DNA from: Hamiltosporidium magnivora
Taxonomy: Eukaryota > Microsporidia > Dubosqiidae
Reading direction: 5' to 3'
DNA length: 12,076 nucleotides
Assembly: GCA_004325065.1 (NCBI GenBank)
Contig: PITI01000464.1
Span: forward strand, 1 to 12,076
The notes below the pieces were generated by a model, which worked only from the letters and a program-made list of their open reading frames with translations, searched no databases and had not been told where the DNA came from. Below, piece after piece: positions 1 through 8,556 of this stretch; the stretch's first letter is position 1, and each line of letters starts with the position of its first letter. Made by a program: the position numbers and the translations under genes.

Positions 1-162
1 GTTATGAAGAAAGTAGGTAATAATCCTGGAATGATGGATTTGTTTAATATGGACCCAACAAAAATGACAACAACACAAAAAGCCAAACTAAGACAAAAAG
101 CGAATGGTGTTCTACCAAAGGACATGGTAGATCAACTTAATATGTTTCTTGGTAAAAATTAA
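1..162 (+). CDS. SRP54: C-terminal end of signal recognition particle subunit SRP54 (5' end outside the window)
   Basis: The reading frame is open from base 1 to the TAA at 160-162 and gives 53 residues, so this is the tail of a gene that begins to the left. The peptide is methionine-rich and has the layout of the end of the eukaryotic SRP54 M domain: a basic K-x-G-x-x-G-M stretch (MKKVGNNPGMMDLF), an acidic/threonine turn (DPTKMTTTQKAKL) like the S/T-Q-x-A-K-L segment of animal SRP54, then P-x-x-M-x-x-x-L-x-x-F near the end. SRP54 is the GTPase that binds signal peptides and 7SL RNA as they leave the ribosome; the M domain does the binding, and the GTPase part would lie upstream. This protein stops soon after the conserved segment and lacks the extra Met/Gly tail of animal versions. 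No AATAAA follows closely. The call rests on a short stretch only. Confidence 0.65.
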   Translation, partial: VMKKVGNNPGMMDLFNMDPTKMTTTQKAKLRQKANGVLPKDMVDQLNMFLGKN

Positions 163-360
163 AAATACTTGTTTTAAATATTTTATGTTTTGAATTAAGA
201 TTTATAGTATTTTTTTTCAAATAATTCTTAAAAATATTAGTTTTGGAATTTTATCAATGTTAATAGCTTATTAATCTAAACTAAGACATATTGAGTAAGA
301 AATATAATTTATTTAATAAATATCACATATTTTTTTAAAAAAAAAATATTTCTATATTGT
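163..360. other. AT-rich spacer downstream of SRP54
   Basis: Nearly pure A/T with homopolymer runs (A9 near 339-347). A possible AATAAA-type signal occurs at 315-320, far from the stop. I see no gene or RNA here. Confidence 0.5.
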
Positions 361-800
361 TTCATGACACTGGTGCAGTTATAGGACTTGCATTGATAAC
401 TACACACCTGCACCCTAGATTCCATCGGATCTTTACACTATCTACTTTCCTTTGCTAGTTGTTTTAAAGGTAGGTAAACCAATTTGATTGGTGACCAGTT
501 GTCTCGTATTGACCAATTTTTATTGCCTGATCTGTGATTGAGGGTCGAAACCCACATATGTTTTCCCAAAAATAGGCAGAATTCTTAATTACTCTACATT
601 TTCTGCACTAAATAAACATCCATCTAAGTTACTTATATAGACCAACCTAAAATTCCAATGTCATATAAATAGAAATAAACCGGCACTTGTCATTCCTACA
701 CTTTTACAGGGTCTGTTTTTTGCAACCCCAGTCCCAAGTCTTCAACCCGGATGAGCGAAACCAGCTTTTAATATTTTATATTCTAAATTATTTAAGGTAA
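361..800 (-). pseudogene. Relict of a transposon, possibly a non-LTR (R4/Dong-like) reverse transcriptase region
   Basis: This stretch is visibly less AT-rich than its surroundings. On the minus strand an open frame runs from about 608 to the TAA at 472-474 and contains YFWENICGF, then TDQAIKIGQYE. This resembles the aromatic/Trp segment that precedes the finger domain in R4/Dong-type reverse transcriptases. It is followed in another frame by LPLKQLAKES, and then near 430 by a segment reading KSDGI in one frame, reminiscent of the W-K-S-x-G-x-D-G entry to the polymerase domain. Stops and frame changes break it, and the catalytic box is not in the window. Higher up, 690-770 is also GC-richer and probably part of the same debris. 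The assignment is by eye on short motifs; the region could be a different element. Confidence 0.3.
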
Positions 801-1195
801 TTCCGGGTTTCCCTTCAGTTACATAAAAACTATAAAATAATTTGTAGAAAAGGTTTCATCTGTTTGTAGACCTTCGTTGTCCTATACACTTGCTCTTTGA
901 ATAATCAATCTTTCAAACAAATGTTTTCAAAGCAATTTCACACATTCGTTGCCAAGTATAAAGTCTTTAAATTACTTATTCTTCTGTAATCCAATATTTT
1001 AGGTAAAAAAATATTTCGATTAGATTTTCGACCAAACATTCAACAGCTGACTAAATTAAGTCTACATGCAATCGAATTCTTCTTAACACACATTTTACAG
1101 CAATTTTTTATCTTTTTAACGTTTTTTTTTCATTTGTACAGTTTAGTCATGTTTTGCAGTTAAATTATATTTCAACTACAAAACTATATAAACAG
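801..1195. other. Intergenic, nothing recognised
   Basis: AT-rich in both strands with no long open frame, no tRNA-like A/B boxes and no clear repeat. It joins the relict on the left to the dispersed repeat on the right. Confidence 0.4.
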
Positions 1196-1295
1196 GTGAA
1201 GGAGATAGAACCACATTAAAAACTTTCTGCTTGATAATGAATGGATACAATTCGTATTAAAATAATTTCTGCTATTGTGGTGGAATATAAAACCC
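1196..1295 (+). repeat. Dispersed repeat, copy 1
   Basis: The core at 1209-1240 matches 11993-12024 at 29 of 32 positions, sharing AAAAACTTTCTGCTTG preceded by AACCACAT. After an equal gap of 38 bases in both copies comes a second shared block, GGTGGAATATAAAAC at 1279-1293, against GGTGGGAATAAAAC at 12063-12076. The 38 bases between match at roughly half their positions with no gap, so the whole piece of about 95 bp is homologous. The two copies lie in the same orientation, about 10.8 kb apart. It has no coding capacity and is most likely a fragment of a mobile element or of its untranslated leader. Confidence 0.8.
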
Positions 1296-1345
1296 TGTGA
1301 ATTCATAGGCCAATTCCGTATAATCTCGAGTTCAACTGATTAAAA

Positions 1346-3540
1346 AAACAAATAGAAAACATTTATTTGTTCATCCTCGAAACTGAGAAGTAAAAGAGTA
1401 ACGGAATAAGTAAGCATATAAAGTAAACTCAAGACGTACTATAATATCTGTTGCGCTCACTGCGATCTCAAAATAAAGAAATTCAAAGTCACACAAAATT
1501 AAAACAATGTATTGAAGTTTATTAATTTCAATATCCTTTATATATTTGTTCGAATTCTTTCGAATATACAATATTATTTGTTTTTTTGTCTGATGTATAT
1601 ATGAATAACTCGAAGAGTTTATCTTTGTGTGAAATGGTTCTGTGGTGTTTCCTATTTGAGAAGCGCTGATTCTCTTAGGTTATCCTATTTACTTGATGGC
1701 TTTTTTTTATTTGATAATGATTACTAAAAACTTCGGATTAGAAACTGCAAAAATTCGAATTCAAATAACATAAGTTCAAATCATTGATTTACGGGTAAAA
1801 GTATATCTCATTCAATTCTTCCATTCATAATTGTAGCTATATGATAAGTTTCATATTTTATTTGCCGAATGTTTCGAAAGGTTAAATCGTTAGTCTGAAT
1901 ATTTTTTTGAGAAGAAGAATATACACTCAAAGTTTGTATTTAATTTGTAGTGTAATATTTTGCGTCTAAAGGGTAAGGATTTTGTTAAGTAGTTGACAAC
2001 TTCGTTTTAACTCATTACTGTATTGTTGGTCTTAAATCTTATCATTTCGCCTGAAATTAAATTTTTATTATAAAGTTGATAGCACTAATATAATATTTTG
2101 TGAAGACCAATATAGCACGTGTACAGAGTCACAGATTATTTTTTACTTTACAGGTATATCTTAAAAACCTTTTTCAATCATTTGTCTTTATTTGATTTCA
2201 TCTGGAAAGGTTTGCTAAGAATGTGATATATTGTTCAGATTTTAAAAATTCGGCTTTAATTCTCAAATCGAACATATTTGGCGAAAAGTTTTGCAGAAGC
2301 ACCAATTTGTACTTAAATAAGAATATTGATTTTCGAAGTTAGTTTCTTTACATTTTACAGGTGAAACTGAGGATTTTAGACATGTTAAGTGCATCAGTTG
2401 ATGCTGAATTTTAAGTTCTGGCATATTTGAAGAATATCTCCGAGCATCAAAATTAATGCTGAGCCAGTAAGCTGTCGTATTTTTTCAAATTTTTTCGTAT
2501 ACGATCGAGGCATCTATTGTTTTCTCGTGGGCATAGGTGATTTAGTTTCATAGGCTAATTTGATATATCGGAGGACTGTACTTATACCAGAATAATGATG
2601 GTATTGCATTTAATATCACTCTGTTTAAAATAAAATAGCAAATCGTGTACTGTTCGGCTATAATACAAATCCCTAGCCGCAATTTTGTATGATTCAATTA
2701 AGAGTGAAATTTTATTTGTGATTAAATATTTGCTAAATTACTGAAATTCCAGCAAGTTCCATTATTTTCGAACGCATATATGAACTAAAATTGGCAAATG
2801 ATTTTTTTACTTGCATGATTGTGTAAGATGCAATGCATTGTGCCAGAATCAATTTCAAAAGACTTTTTTGAACATAGGGTACATATTATCTAGTCGAAGC
2901 TGAATCTAGTCGTAAAATTTGATTCAACGCGACATTTAATGAGTCATGCCGCGACTTGATCAGGGACCACAATTCTTCATATGCGATTTTTAAACATATT
3001 TCTTTGACTATCACTACGCCCAATCGTATATATTTGATAGAATTGCTTATCAGGATCTATTATTACGAAAAAAAAATTTGGGATTTCTTTACTCATGCAT
3101 TCTTTGTATTTTTCAAAAGACTATTTGAATTTTATGAAAAACACATTGGAATATACTCGCAAATAACGTTAGTATTCGATAAATAAGCAAGTTTCAATTT
3201 CAATTAAGAATTGTTTCCGAAAATATTTAATTCATGGTAAGCATTTCAATGGGTTGAGCATCATTAAATTTTTACGGTTTTAATTAGTTAAAATTTCGTT
3301 TAAAATGTTAACCGACATTAATCACAAATTAAAACTTTCTTGATTGGATTGATAAACTATATATAGGCCAAATATTCGAAGAATGTATTTATTATAGCTC
3401 TCAAATAATTTCTCGGTTTTGACGAATAATTTTTTGGTTGCTATTTTTTGTGTGTATTACTTTTAGGGCAAAGTGCGGCTTGTGATAAATCATTTGATCA
3501 CAATATGAGGAAAGCTGTTAAAGTTGTTTGTGGGTGTGAA
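1346..3540. other. Long gene-free stretch
   Basis: About 2.2 kb with only short chance open frames, mostly without an ATG or a plausible protein. Small oddities are a pair of ATCTAGTCG direct repeats (2888-2896 and 2904-2912) and a patch around 2370-2480 (minus) that stays open for a few tens of codons and reads like worn coding DNA (for example FDARRYSSNMPELK), which I cannot assign. I see no RNA gene. Confidence 0.4.
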
Positions 3541-3564
3541 AATGCCTTTTTATTCATATTTTTT

Positions 3565-3657
3565 GGCGCGGTCCATAATGCCCCTCATGTCCATAATTCC
3601 CCGTTATTTCTAATATACCCGCCTTTATTTTTCTATTCATTCATCTTTAACGCCCCA
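3565..3657 (+). repeat. C-box repeat block (second locus of the family at 5646-6045)
   Basis: Short C-rich boxes recur in T-rich DNA: CCATAATGCCCC, CCATAATTCCCC, TACCCGCC and ACGCCCC, spaced about 17-40 bases apart. The 17 bases CCCCGTTATTTCTAATA at 3599-3615 are exactly the reverse complement of 5671-5687 in the larger array. An open frame of 71 codons (3448-3663) overlaps this block, but it is a product of the composition and its start lies in T-rich spacer, so I do not call it a gene. Confidence 0.6.
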
Positions 3658-3665
3658 AATTAAAA

Positions 3666-4209
3666 TATGAAGTATGTTGATTCTAAATATAATAGGGTTC
3701 AAGTGAAAATAAATGTCTATATACTTTTAATTTTATTTTCCTCCATAAATATTTATCGTTATAATTTTAAAAACAACCATTTTCTTTTATGTTAGTATTA
3801 TTTTTTAAAAAATAACTCATATTTAAAAAAAAGTAAAATCAAATCCGCTTTGTTACGCCTTTCTAGACAGTTTTTTTTCACCATTAAAGTTTTCTAATTC
3901 TACCATATTATTAATGTACCTATTTGTTACAGTTAAGACAAAATCATTAAAAAAAGAATCAAACAAAACGCGTTTAGTTTTTTATTCATGTCAAAATTAT
4001 TTTTTCATTCTAACTTATCATCAACAAAAAGAATTCTTATTGGTATATTTGAAGCTTTGCTTTGTAAAATCTTTTTTTATATTTTTCAAAATGTTTACAT
4101 ACTTCTGACCCAGTTTAAAGATTCTTATAAATTTCAGAACCTGTGGTTCTTTAAGATTAAGCAAGGTATCTAGACTCATTTATTTCATTATACATTTCAG
4201 AAGCAATAT
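3666..4209. other. Intergenic, nothing recognised except a small hairpin
   Basis: AT-rich spacer downstream of the integrase relict. It holds one perfect short hairpin, AGAACC-TGT-GGTTCT, at 4136-4150. Overlapping short open frames at 3914-4173 are Lys/Phe-rich and look like chance. Confidence 0.4.
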
Positions 4210-5011
4210 CTAATTCAATTGTGCACATTCTGGATCATGTTTTATTGCTGTTAATACCTCATAACTAATTTCTTCGTCTGATATTACAGCATCATTTGTT
4301 TCCTCCTTCTCTATACCATTGGAAAGAAGGATATTAAATCCAAATTTACCGAGAAATGGTCGAAAGGGTGTTTTATGTGTAGCCGTATGTATTTTCAATT
4401 ATGAGTCAATATAACATCATTATAAAAACCAATCCATCTTTTTATGCTAGTAACTTATAACTTTTTTTGCTAATTATCTTTTAATTATTTGATTCATTCG
4501 TTCAAATTTACCCGAGCTTTTAGATTATATGATCTTTCGATATAATTTGAGTGTTAAGAGAAGTTAAGTATATTTCCAGCATTTCATTTTTAGATTATTT
4601 ACCCTCATCGGATTGAATCGCTAATGGAACCCCGAAATTTTCAATAGAAATTCATATGAATCTTTTAAGGACCGTAAAGTCCTATTGATCTTATTTAAAC
4701 TCCGGAAATGCGTTGTATAAGTGTCGATTACTTTCAGGTCCAACAATCCCATCCTTTTGATTAGCGTATTTTCTAAGATTTACACAATCAATCATAAATA
4801 TATCATAGTTGTTTGTAATATTTTTCATATAAATTTTCTGAATTTTCTTCAAATAATTGAATCTACTGCATGCTCCGTATACTTTTGCATATTTAATTAT
4901 AAATGTTCTTGGAATTCCATAATATTTTTTTCCAATTAATGCGATCATTCTATTAATTCCAGAATGTGCTATAGAATATTCTGTCTCCATTATATGTTTA
5001 ATTAGCGTCTT
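4210..5011 (-). pseudogene. Broken retroelement/transposon integrase (H2C2 plus DDE core), KRBA2/SCAND3-like
   Basis: A DDE integrase lies here in at least four frame pieces, read from high to low coordinates. Piece A (5011 to about 4745) has HSGINRMIALIGKKYYGIPR and an end-of-zinc-finger CSRF, then the first catalytic Asp in FMIDC (codon 4789-4787). Piece B (about 4749-4621) continues in another frame with the core strand VIDTYTTHF. Piece C (about 4633-4520) holds GVPLAIQSDEGK, whose Asp (codon 4609-4607) is the second catalytic residue, followed by a stop at 4597-4595. Piece D (4512-4210) starts GKFERMNQIIKR, whose Glu (codon 4503-4501) is the third, and after several stops reads IHTATHKTPFRPFLGKFGF, the conserved exit of the core. 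The first Cys of the CxxC pair is replaced by Tyr. Integrases of this type insert element DNA into chromosomes; this copy cannot make a working protein. It may belong to a Ty3/gypsy, Ginger or Maverick-type element. I found no neighbouring reverse transcriptase in phase with it. Confidence 0.85.
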
Positions 5012-5225
5012 TTAAAATTCAAAAACAATCTTCAGCATTCGTTCGCGCCATTTGGAGTAAAGATCGCCTCCAAGCATTTTGAATTAATTTGATTTTCTTC
5101 TCAAAAGTTTTTTGTATTATTTAGTATACTTGGCTGGATAATGTCTGCTCTTCAAAAAAGTTAGTAAAAATATTTTTTTCTTCCATATTTTGGCTAATTA
5201 CAATATTTTGCTTTTTTCTATGATT
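5012..5225. other. Spacer upstream of the integrase relict, possibly more of the same element
   Basis: On the minus strand around 5020-5110 one frame stays open for about 27 codons (ending NAEDCF, then a stop) and could be a worn stretch in front of the integrase zinc finger. Nothing diagnostic is left. Confidence 0.25.
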
Positions 5226-5300
5226 ATTTTTTGCTATTTCTTACTTACTCAGAGGCGTTACAGCCCTTGAAGAGCCCAGGCCTCCATATTTTTTGCTATT
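5226..5300. repeat. 49-bp GC-rich scrap flanked by 13-bp direct repeats
   Basis: The 13-mer ATTTTTTGCTATT occurs at 5226-5238 and again at 5288-5300. Between them sit 49 bases that are much richer in G+C than either side and include GAGGC...GCCTC arms (5252-5256, 5280-5284) around TTACAGCCCTTGAAGAGCCC. The arrangement looks like a small insertion with a target-site duplication. The inner sequence resembles a repeat phrase I recall from invertebrate genomes, but I cannot name its family. Confidence 0.5.
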
Positions 5301-5645
5301 AGTAAATAAAAATTAAAAAAATAGGAAATGAAGAATTACAATATTTTATAAATTTATTCATTTTTAAGAGTCATTTGCTCGGAACTTTGTTTCCTTATAA
5401 CAAGTTATTGCATTTTAAAAAATTTATTTAATCTATAATATCAAATAAAAGCAAGCCGTAAAACTTTGCATTGAGACTATTTGTATATGTATTACCTGTA
5501 AATAGTTTGAATTCAAAGACCGTAATCTAACCATATAAACGTAGGAAATAACTTAGGAGCAATAGAAGTTGGAATAAATACGAAATAACCCGGAAATTAT
5601 AGGATAGGAAATTTAATACAAATAATATATATCTATTATAAGTAC
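5301..5645. other. Intergenic, nothing firm
   Basis: AT-rich. Around 5543-5610 several GG dinucleotides in similar contexts (GGAAATAAC, GGAGCAAT, GGAATAAAT, GGAAATTAT) hint at very decayed repeats, but the match is too weak to call. Confidence 0.3.
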
Positions 5646-6045
5646 AGGGTGTTATTAATACATTAAAGTGTATTAGAAATAACGGGGCGCTAAAGACTGT
5701 GGCATTTTTTGTTTTAAAATATAGAAGATGCCCATTTCTAAGATAAAATATTACACCTTAAATAATACTTGTGTTATAATAACACCCTCTAGTCTACTAC
5801 ATCCTTTAATATCACCTCTTTTCTTGTTTTCTCTTCCCTTAAATTAACGCCATTTAACTAACTACATTGTATAATAACACCCCCTTGAACCACAATACTT
5901 TTTTTGCTAGCACCCTTTGAACTATTACACTCTACATCAAGACCCTTTACTATATTACATATGTTTACCACCCTTTAATCCATTACTCCTTATGTCAAAA
6001 CCCCTTTAAATCACCACACTTATTTAACACCTTTTAACCAAAATC
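5646..6045. repeat. Degenerate C-box repeat array with an inverted arm
   Basis: The right half (5871-6045, + strand) is a tandem array of about 30 bp per unit: C boxes begin near 5881, 5913, 5943, 5971, 6001 and 6028, giving spacings of 32, 30, 28, 30 and about 27. A rough unit is ACACCCTTTAA followed by a CCA/TTACA stretch and a T-rich end. Weaker units continue left to 5777. The left part (5646-5694) carries the same motif on the opposite strand: AGGGTGTTATTA at 5646-5657 is the exact reverse complement of 5777-5788, and GGGGCGCTAAAG follows at 5684. It is non-coding. It ends about 180 bases beyond the stop codon of the gene on its right, so it is not that gene's promoter. Confidence 0.75.
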
Positions 6046-6203
6046 TAAGAATAAAATCCTCTAGTATGTATAGATGTATATAAATGGTAAAATATTTTAT
6101 GTACAGTCATGATCCATGCATACCACATTCATTTGTTATATATAAAGTTAGAAGATAGATAAAATGAATAAATAATTTTTTTAAAAACATATCATTTAAG
6201 AAT

Positions 6204-6209
6204 TTTATT
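6204..6209 (-). terminator. Probable polyadenylation signal of the 226-residue gene
   Basis: AATAAA on the minus strand, 14 bases past the stop codon. Such short 3' ends are typical of microsporidian transcripts. Confidence 0.5.
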
Positions 6210-6223
6210 GAAGAATCAAAATT

Positions 6224-6904
6224 TTAAAAATTATTACTTATTTCTTGTAAAAATATTCTGTATTTATCATTCAATTCACTTAAAGTTTTTTCAAATCCAT
6301 CACAATAGCTTTCAGCATACGAAATTAAATTTTGTAAAAATGTAATTCCAACTTTTAAAAAAGCTAACGAATCTTCGATATTTTTGGCATAAGATTCGAT
6401 ATATCCGAAACTTAAGTCGCTAAATGAACCAATCGTGTTCAATGAAAAAAGCAAAACATCAATACTTGTGTTGTTTATTTGCTTTTTATTGATTTCCCTT
6501 TGGAAATCAGAAGTAATACTTTTAAAAGATTCAATTGCAATTTTCACTCTGCTCATTTTGAAATATACTCGGAAAATTGGTGAATTGGCGAATATAAATC
6601 TTTTTTCTGAACCAGGGTAATAAAAACCTCCACACAAATTTAAATAATCATAAATGTTATTCGGCACTTCGTTTAATTTATAGTCCTCTATTCTGCTATA
6701 ATCCTCATATTTTGATTCTTCGAGATTGTTTTTATCATCAGTAGAAATTATTTGCGCTGTTTTATAACTATCTCCGTAAGTTTTGTGGGCGCTACTAATA
6801 TTACTAAATTCTTCTGAATCGAAAGTAGATCGATTAATTTCATTTGATGAATTTCCTCGGAACATATATGCCAACGGAATAAATATCATAAACGTGTTTA
6901 TCAT
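6224..6904 (-). CDS. Secreted hypothetical protein, 226 residues
   Basis: I do not recognise this protein. The start is the ATG at 6904-6902; the frame opens five codons earlier only through a TTG, and the ATG directly heads a good signal peptide, MINTFMIFIPLAYMF (hydrophobic residues 4-15), with a likely cut near residue 16-20. Residues 17-85 are polar and Ser/Asn/Asp-rich with many acidic residues, probably disordered. A short aromatic segment with CGGFYYPGSEKRFIF (from residue 91) follows. Residues about 110-226 look all-helical with heptad-like hydrophobic spacing, including LLFSLNTIGSFSDL. There are two cysteines (91 and 201), possibly paired after export. No second membrane segment or retention signal is visible. 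It is intronless and A/T-biased like the other orphan gene. It is probably exported to the spore wall, the parasite surface or the host cell, but nothing shows which. Confidence 0.8.
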   Translation of the reverse strand: MINTFMIFIPLAYMFRGNSSNEINRSTFDSEEFSNISSAHKTYGDSYKTAQIISTDDKNNLEESKYEDYSRIEDYKLNEVPNNIYDYLNLCGGFYYPGSEKRFIFANSPIFRVYFKMSRVKIAIESFKSITSDFQREINKKQINNTSIDVLLFSLNTIGSFSDLSFGYIESYAKNIEDSLAFLKVGITFLQNLISYAESYCDGFEKTLSELNDKYRIFLQEISNNF

Positions 6905-6940
6905 AATTGGGCTGTGCAAAATTTTTTATTTATATATTTT
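6905..6940 (-). promoter_or_regulatory. Upstream signal of the 226-residue gene: CCC box and TATA-like element
   Basis: Read on the minus strand, AGCCCAATT ends directly at the ATG (CCC at 6911-6909), and a TATA-like AAATATATAAATA lies about 25-35 bases upstream (6927-6940). CCC- or GGG-like boxes just before the start codon are a described signal of microsporidian genes. This one supports both the gene and the choice of start. Confidence 0.5.
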
Positions 6941-8556
6941 GAATTTCTAAATATTTAATACTTTATCAATTTCTAAATAAATATGTTTTTAATTAATCCA
7001 ATAAAAAAAATTTTGCTATATCAATAAATTTAATCGGTATAGAAATTATAATTTAGTAACTTGAATTATATTTAACGAATAGTTACTTTTTAAAATATTC
7101 AAGAAATTGTATATTTCCGGATACAACAAGAAGTGAGTTATGTTTTTATCAAGATTGATTCTTAACAAAAAAAATTCGAAAAATAGAACTATGTAAATGT
7201 TTTATATTCTCAAAGATAAAATACGCTATAATATTGTATATATTATATGAAATAATAGAATCATAAACCAAATCCGTTATAAACAATTTAAATATTCGTT
7301 TTACTCGAAATTATATTGGGTGGTAGTATTTTCGTCATTTTCATTGAAAATATTTGTATGATTTAAAACAAACAAATATAATTGTCAAATCGAATATAAA
7401 AATTGAGCCAAATATGTGCTAATAAAGAAAATTAGAAAAGAAAGAAGTATCAAAAATAAATAAAACTCAACTATCTAAATTTGGAAATTTACATTGTTTT
7501 TTTGTGGTCGAAAGATCGATATAAAGTTTTGTTTTACAAATTTTTTTATTTTATTATAAATATTCGCTTTTTTGTCTTGAATTTAAAAAAAATTAATTTA
7601 AAAAAATTAACTTTTTTATTTATTTATTTGCAACAATTGTTTGTTGGTAACTCTGTATATTGCAATATCATAATGATCTTTTTAATTCAAAATTTTTATT
7701 TCTCTATAAAATTACAAAATTCTATATACTGAATGGCAAGTTTAAATATTAAAGTTATTGATGTATCTATAAAGCTTAGCTTTATATAACTAACTGTAAA
7801 TATTTAATTGTAAATTTCGACCAAAAAAGAAGATAATTTGAATAAAAATATATAATTTGAGCAAAAAAACACCTTCGATTTAGAAGTACAAAATATTTTG
7901 TTGAAATTAATTTTCTGGATTTGTTCCTTGTTGTTGCTTTCCAAAGCAAGATTTAATTAGATTTATCAAAATGGTTATAAAATTTTCAATTCTGGGTTAA
8001 ATTCGGTATAATCTCAACAAATTTTTATATCTCTGCATAATTCCAATTAGTTATGTTGATTTTAAAATTTTTTACCGATCCCTTTTCGAGTTTTTTATCA
8101 TAGAAAAAGGATTTAAATTTTTGTTTTTTTGTGTTAAGGTTTTGTCACTTGTCTACTTATTTTATGAATCACTATAGCCTAATTATATCCCCGCCATCTC
8201 TGTTGCCATAAATTGATGGCTTTTCTAACTATCGAGGTTTTTTTTAGTACCCTTGTTTTTTTTCACTTGAAATGAATGAGTTAAACCATATTTTTTAGTA
8301 TAGACAGTATTTTGGCTTCTATTCTTACTTTTATATGAAGATTTTGAAATACATCTCTTTCAGTAGTTTGGGGAAATATCTTTCATTTCATATTAAAAAA
8401 GAATGATATTTCAAAATTATATGTTTAAGAAGAGATTGATATGTCACCTACAAAGTCAATGTATTTTATTTGTCGATTTTTAAATGTACTAGACTTATCA
8501 TTATATTAGATTCAAGCTCAAACCGGGGTATACTTTTATATTTATAATTGAAGATA
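6941..8556. other. Long AT-rich gene-free stretch
   Basis: Very low complexity. A frame at 7481-7732 is Phe/Leu/Lys/Ile-rich with no domain and I take it as chance. An inverted repeat ATTTTGAAAT (8341-8350) / ATTTCAAAAT (8408-8417) may be fortuitous at this composition. No RNA gene is seen. Confidence 0.4.

Noticed and set aside
366..460. DTGA motif on the plus strand, like a retroelement aspartic protease
   Set aside because: Only the four-residue motif and one hydrophobic flank fit; the frame ends soon, and the minus-strand reading of this region explains more of the sequence.
535..556. GAGGGTCGAAACCCAC, resembling a tRNA T-arm/B box
   Set aside because: The loop and stem do not match the T-arm pattern and no A box or acceptor stem can be paired at the right distance.
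1371..1571. Open frame of 66 codons on the minus strand
   Set aside because: Tyr/Ile/Leu-rich chance frame with no domain and no CCC-type upstream box.
2956..3186. Open frame of 76 codons on the plus strand
   Set aside because: It begins with TTG, is dominated by Phe/Ile/Tyr/Lys as expected from AT-rich DNA, and has no signal peptide, domain or promoter-like context.
3448..3663. Open frame of 71 codons on the plus strand
   Set aside because: It is created by the stop-poor C-box repeat block, lacks upstream signals and has no protein-like pattern.
5871..6045. CRISPR-like array
   Set aside because: The spacing is about 30 bp, but the units are degenerate throughout with no split into identical repeats and unique spacers, and the DNA is eukaryotic in character.
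7481..7732. Open frame of 83 codons, hydrophobic, possible membrane protein
   Set aside because: Composition follows from T-rich runs; no ATG at the head, no regulatory signals and no recognisable motif.
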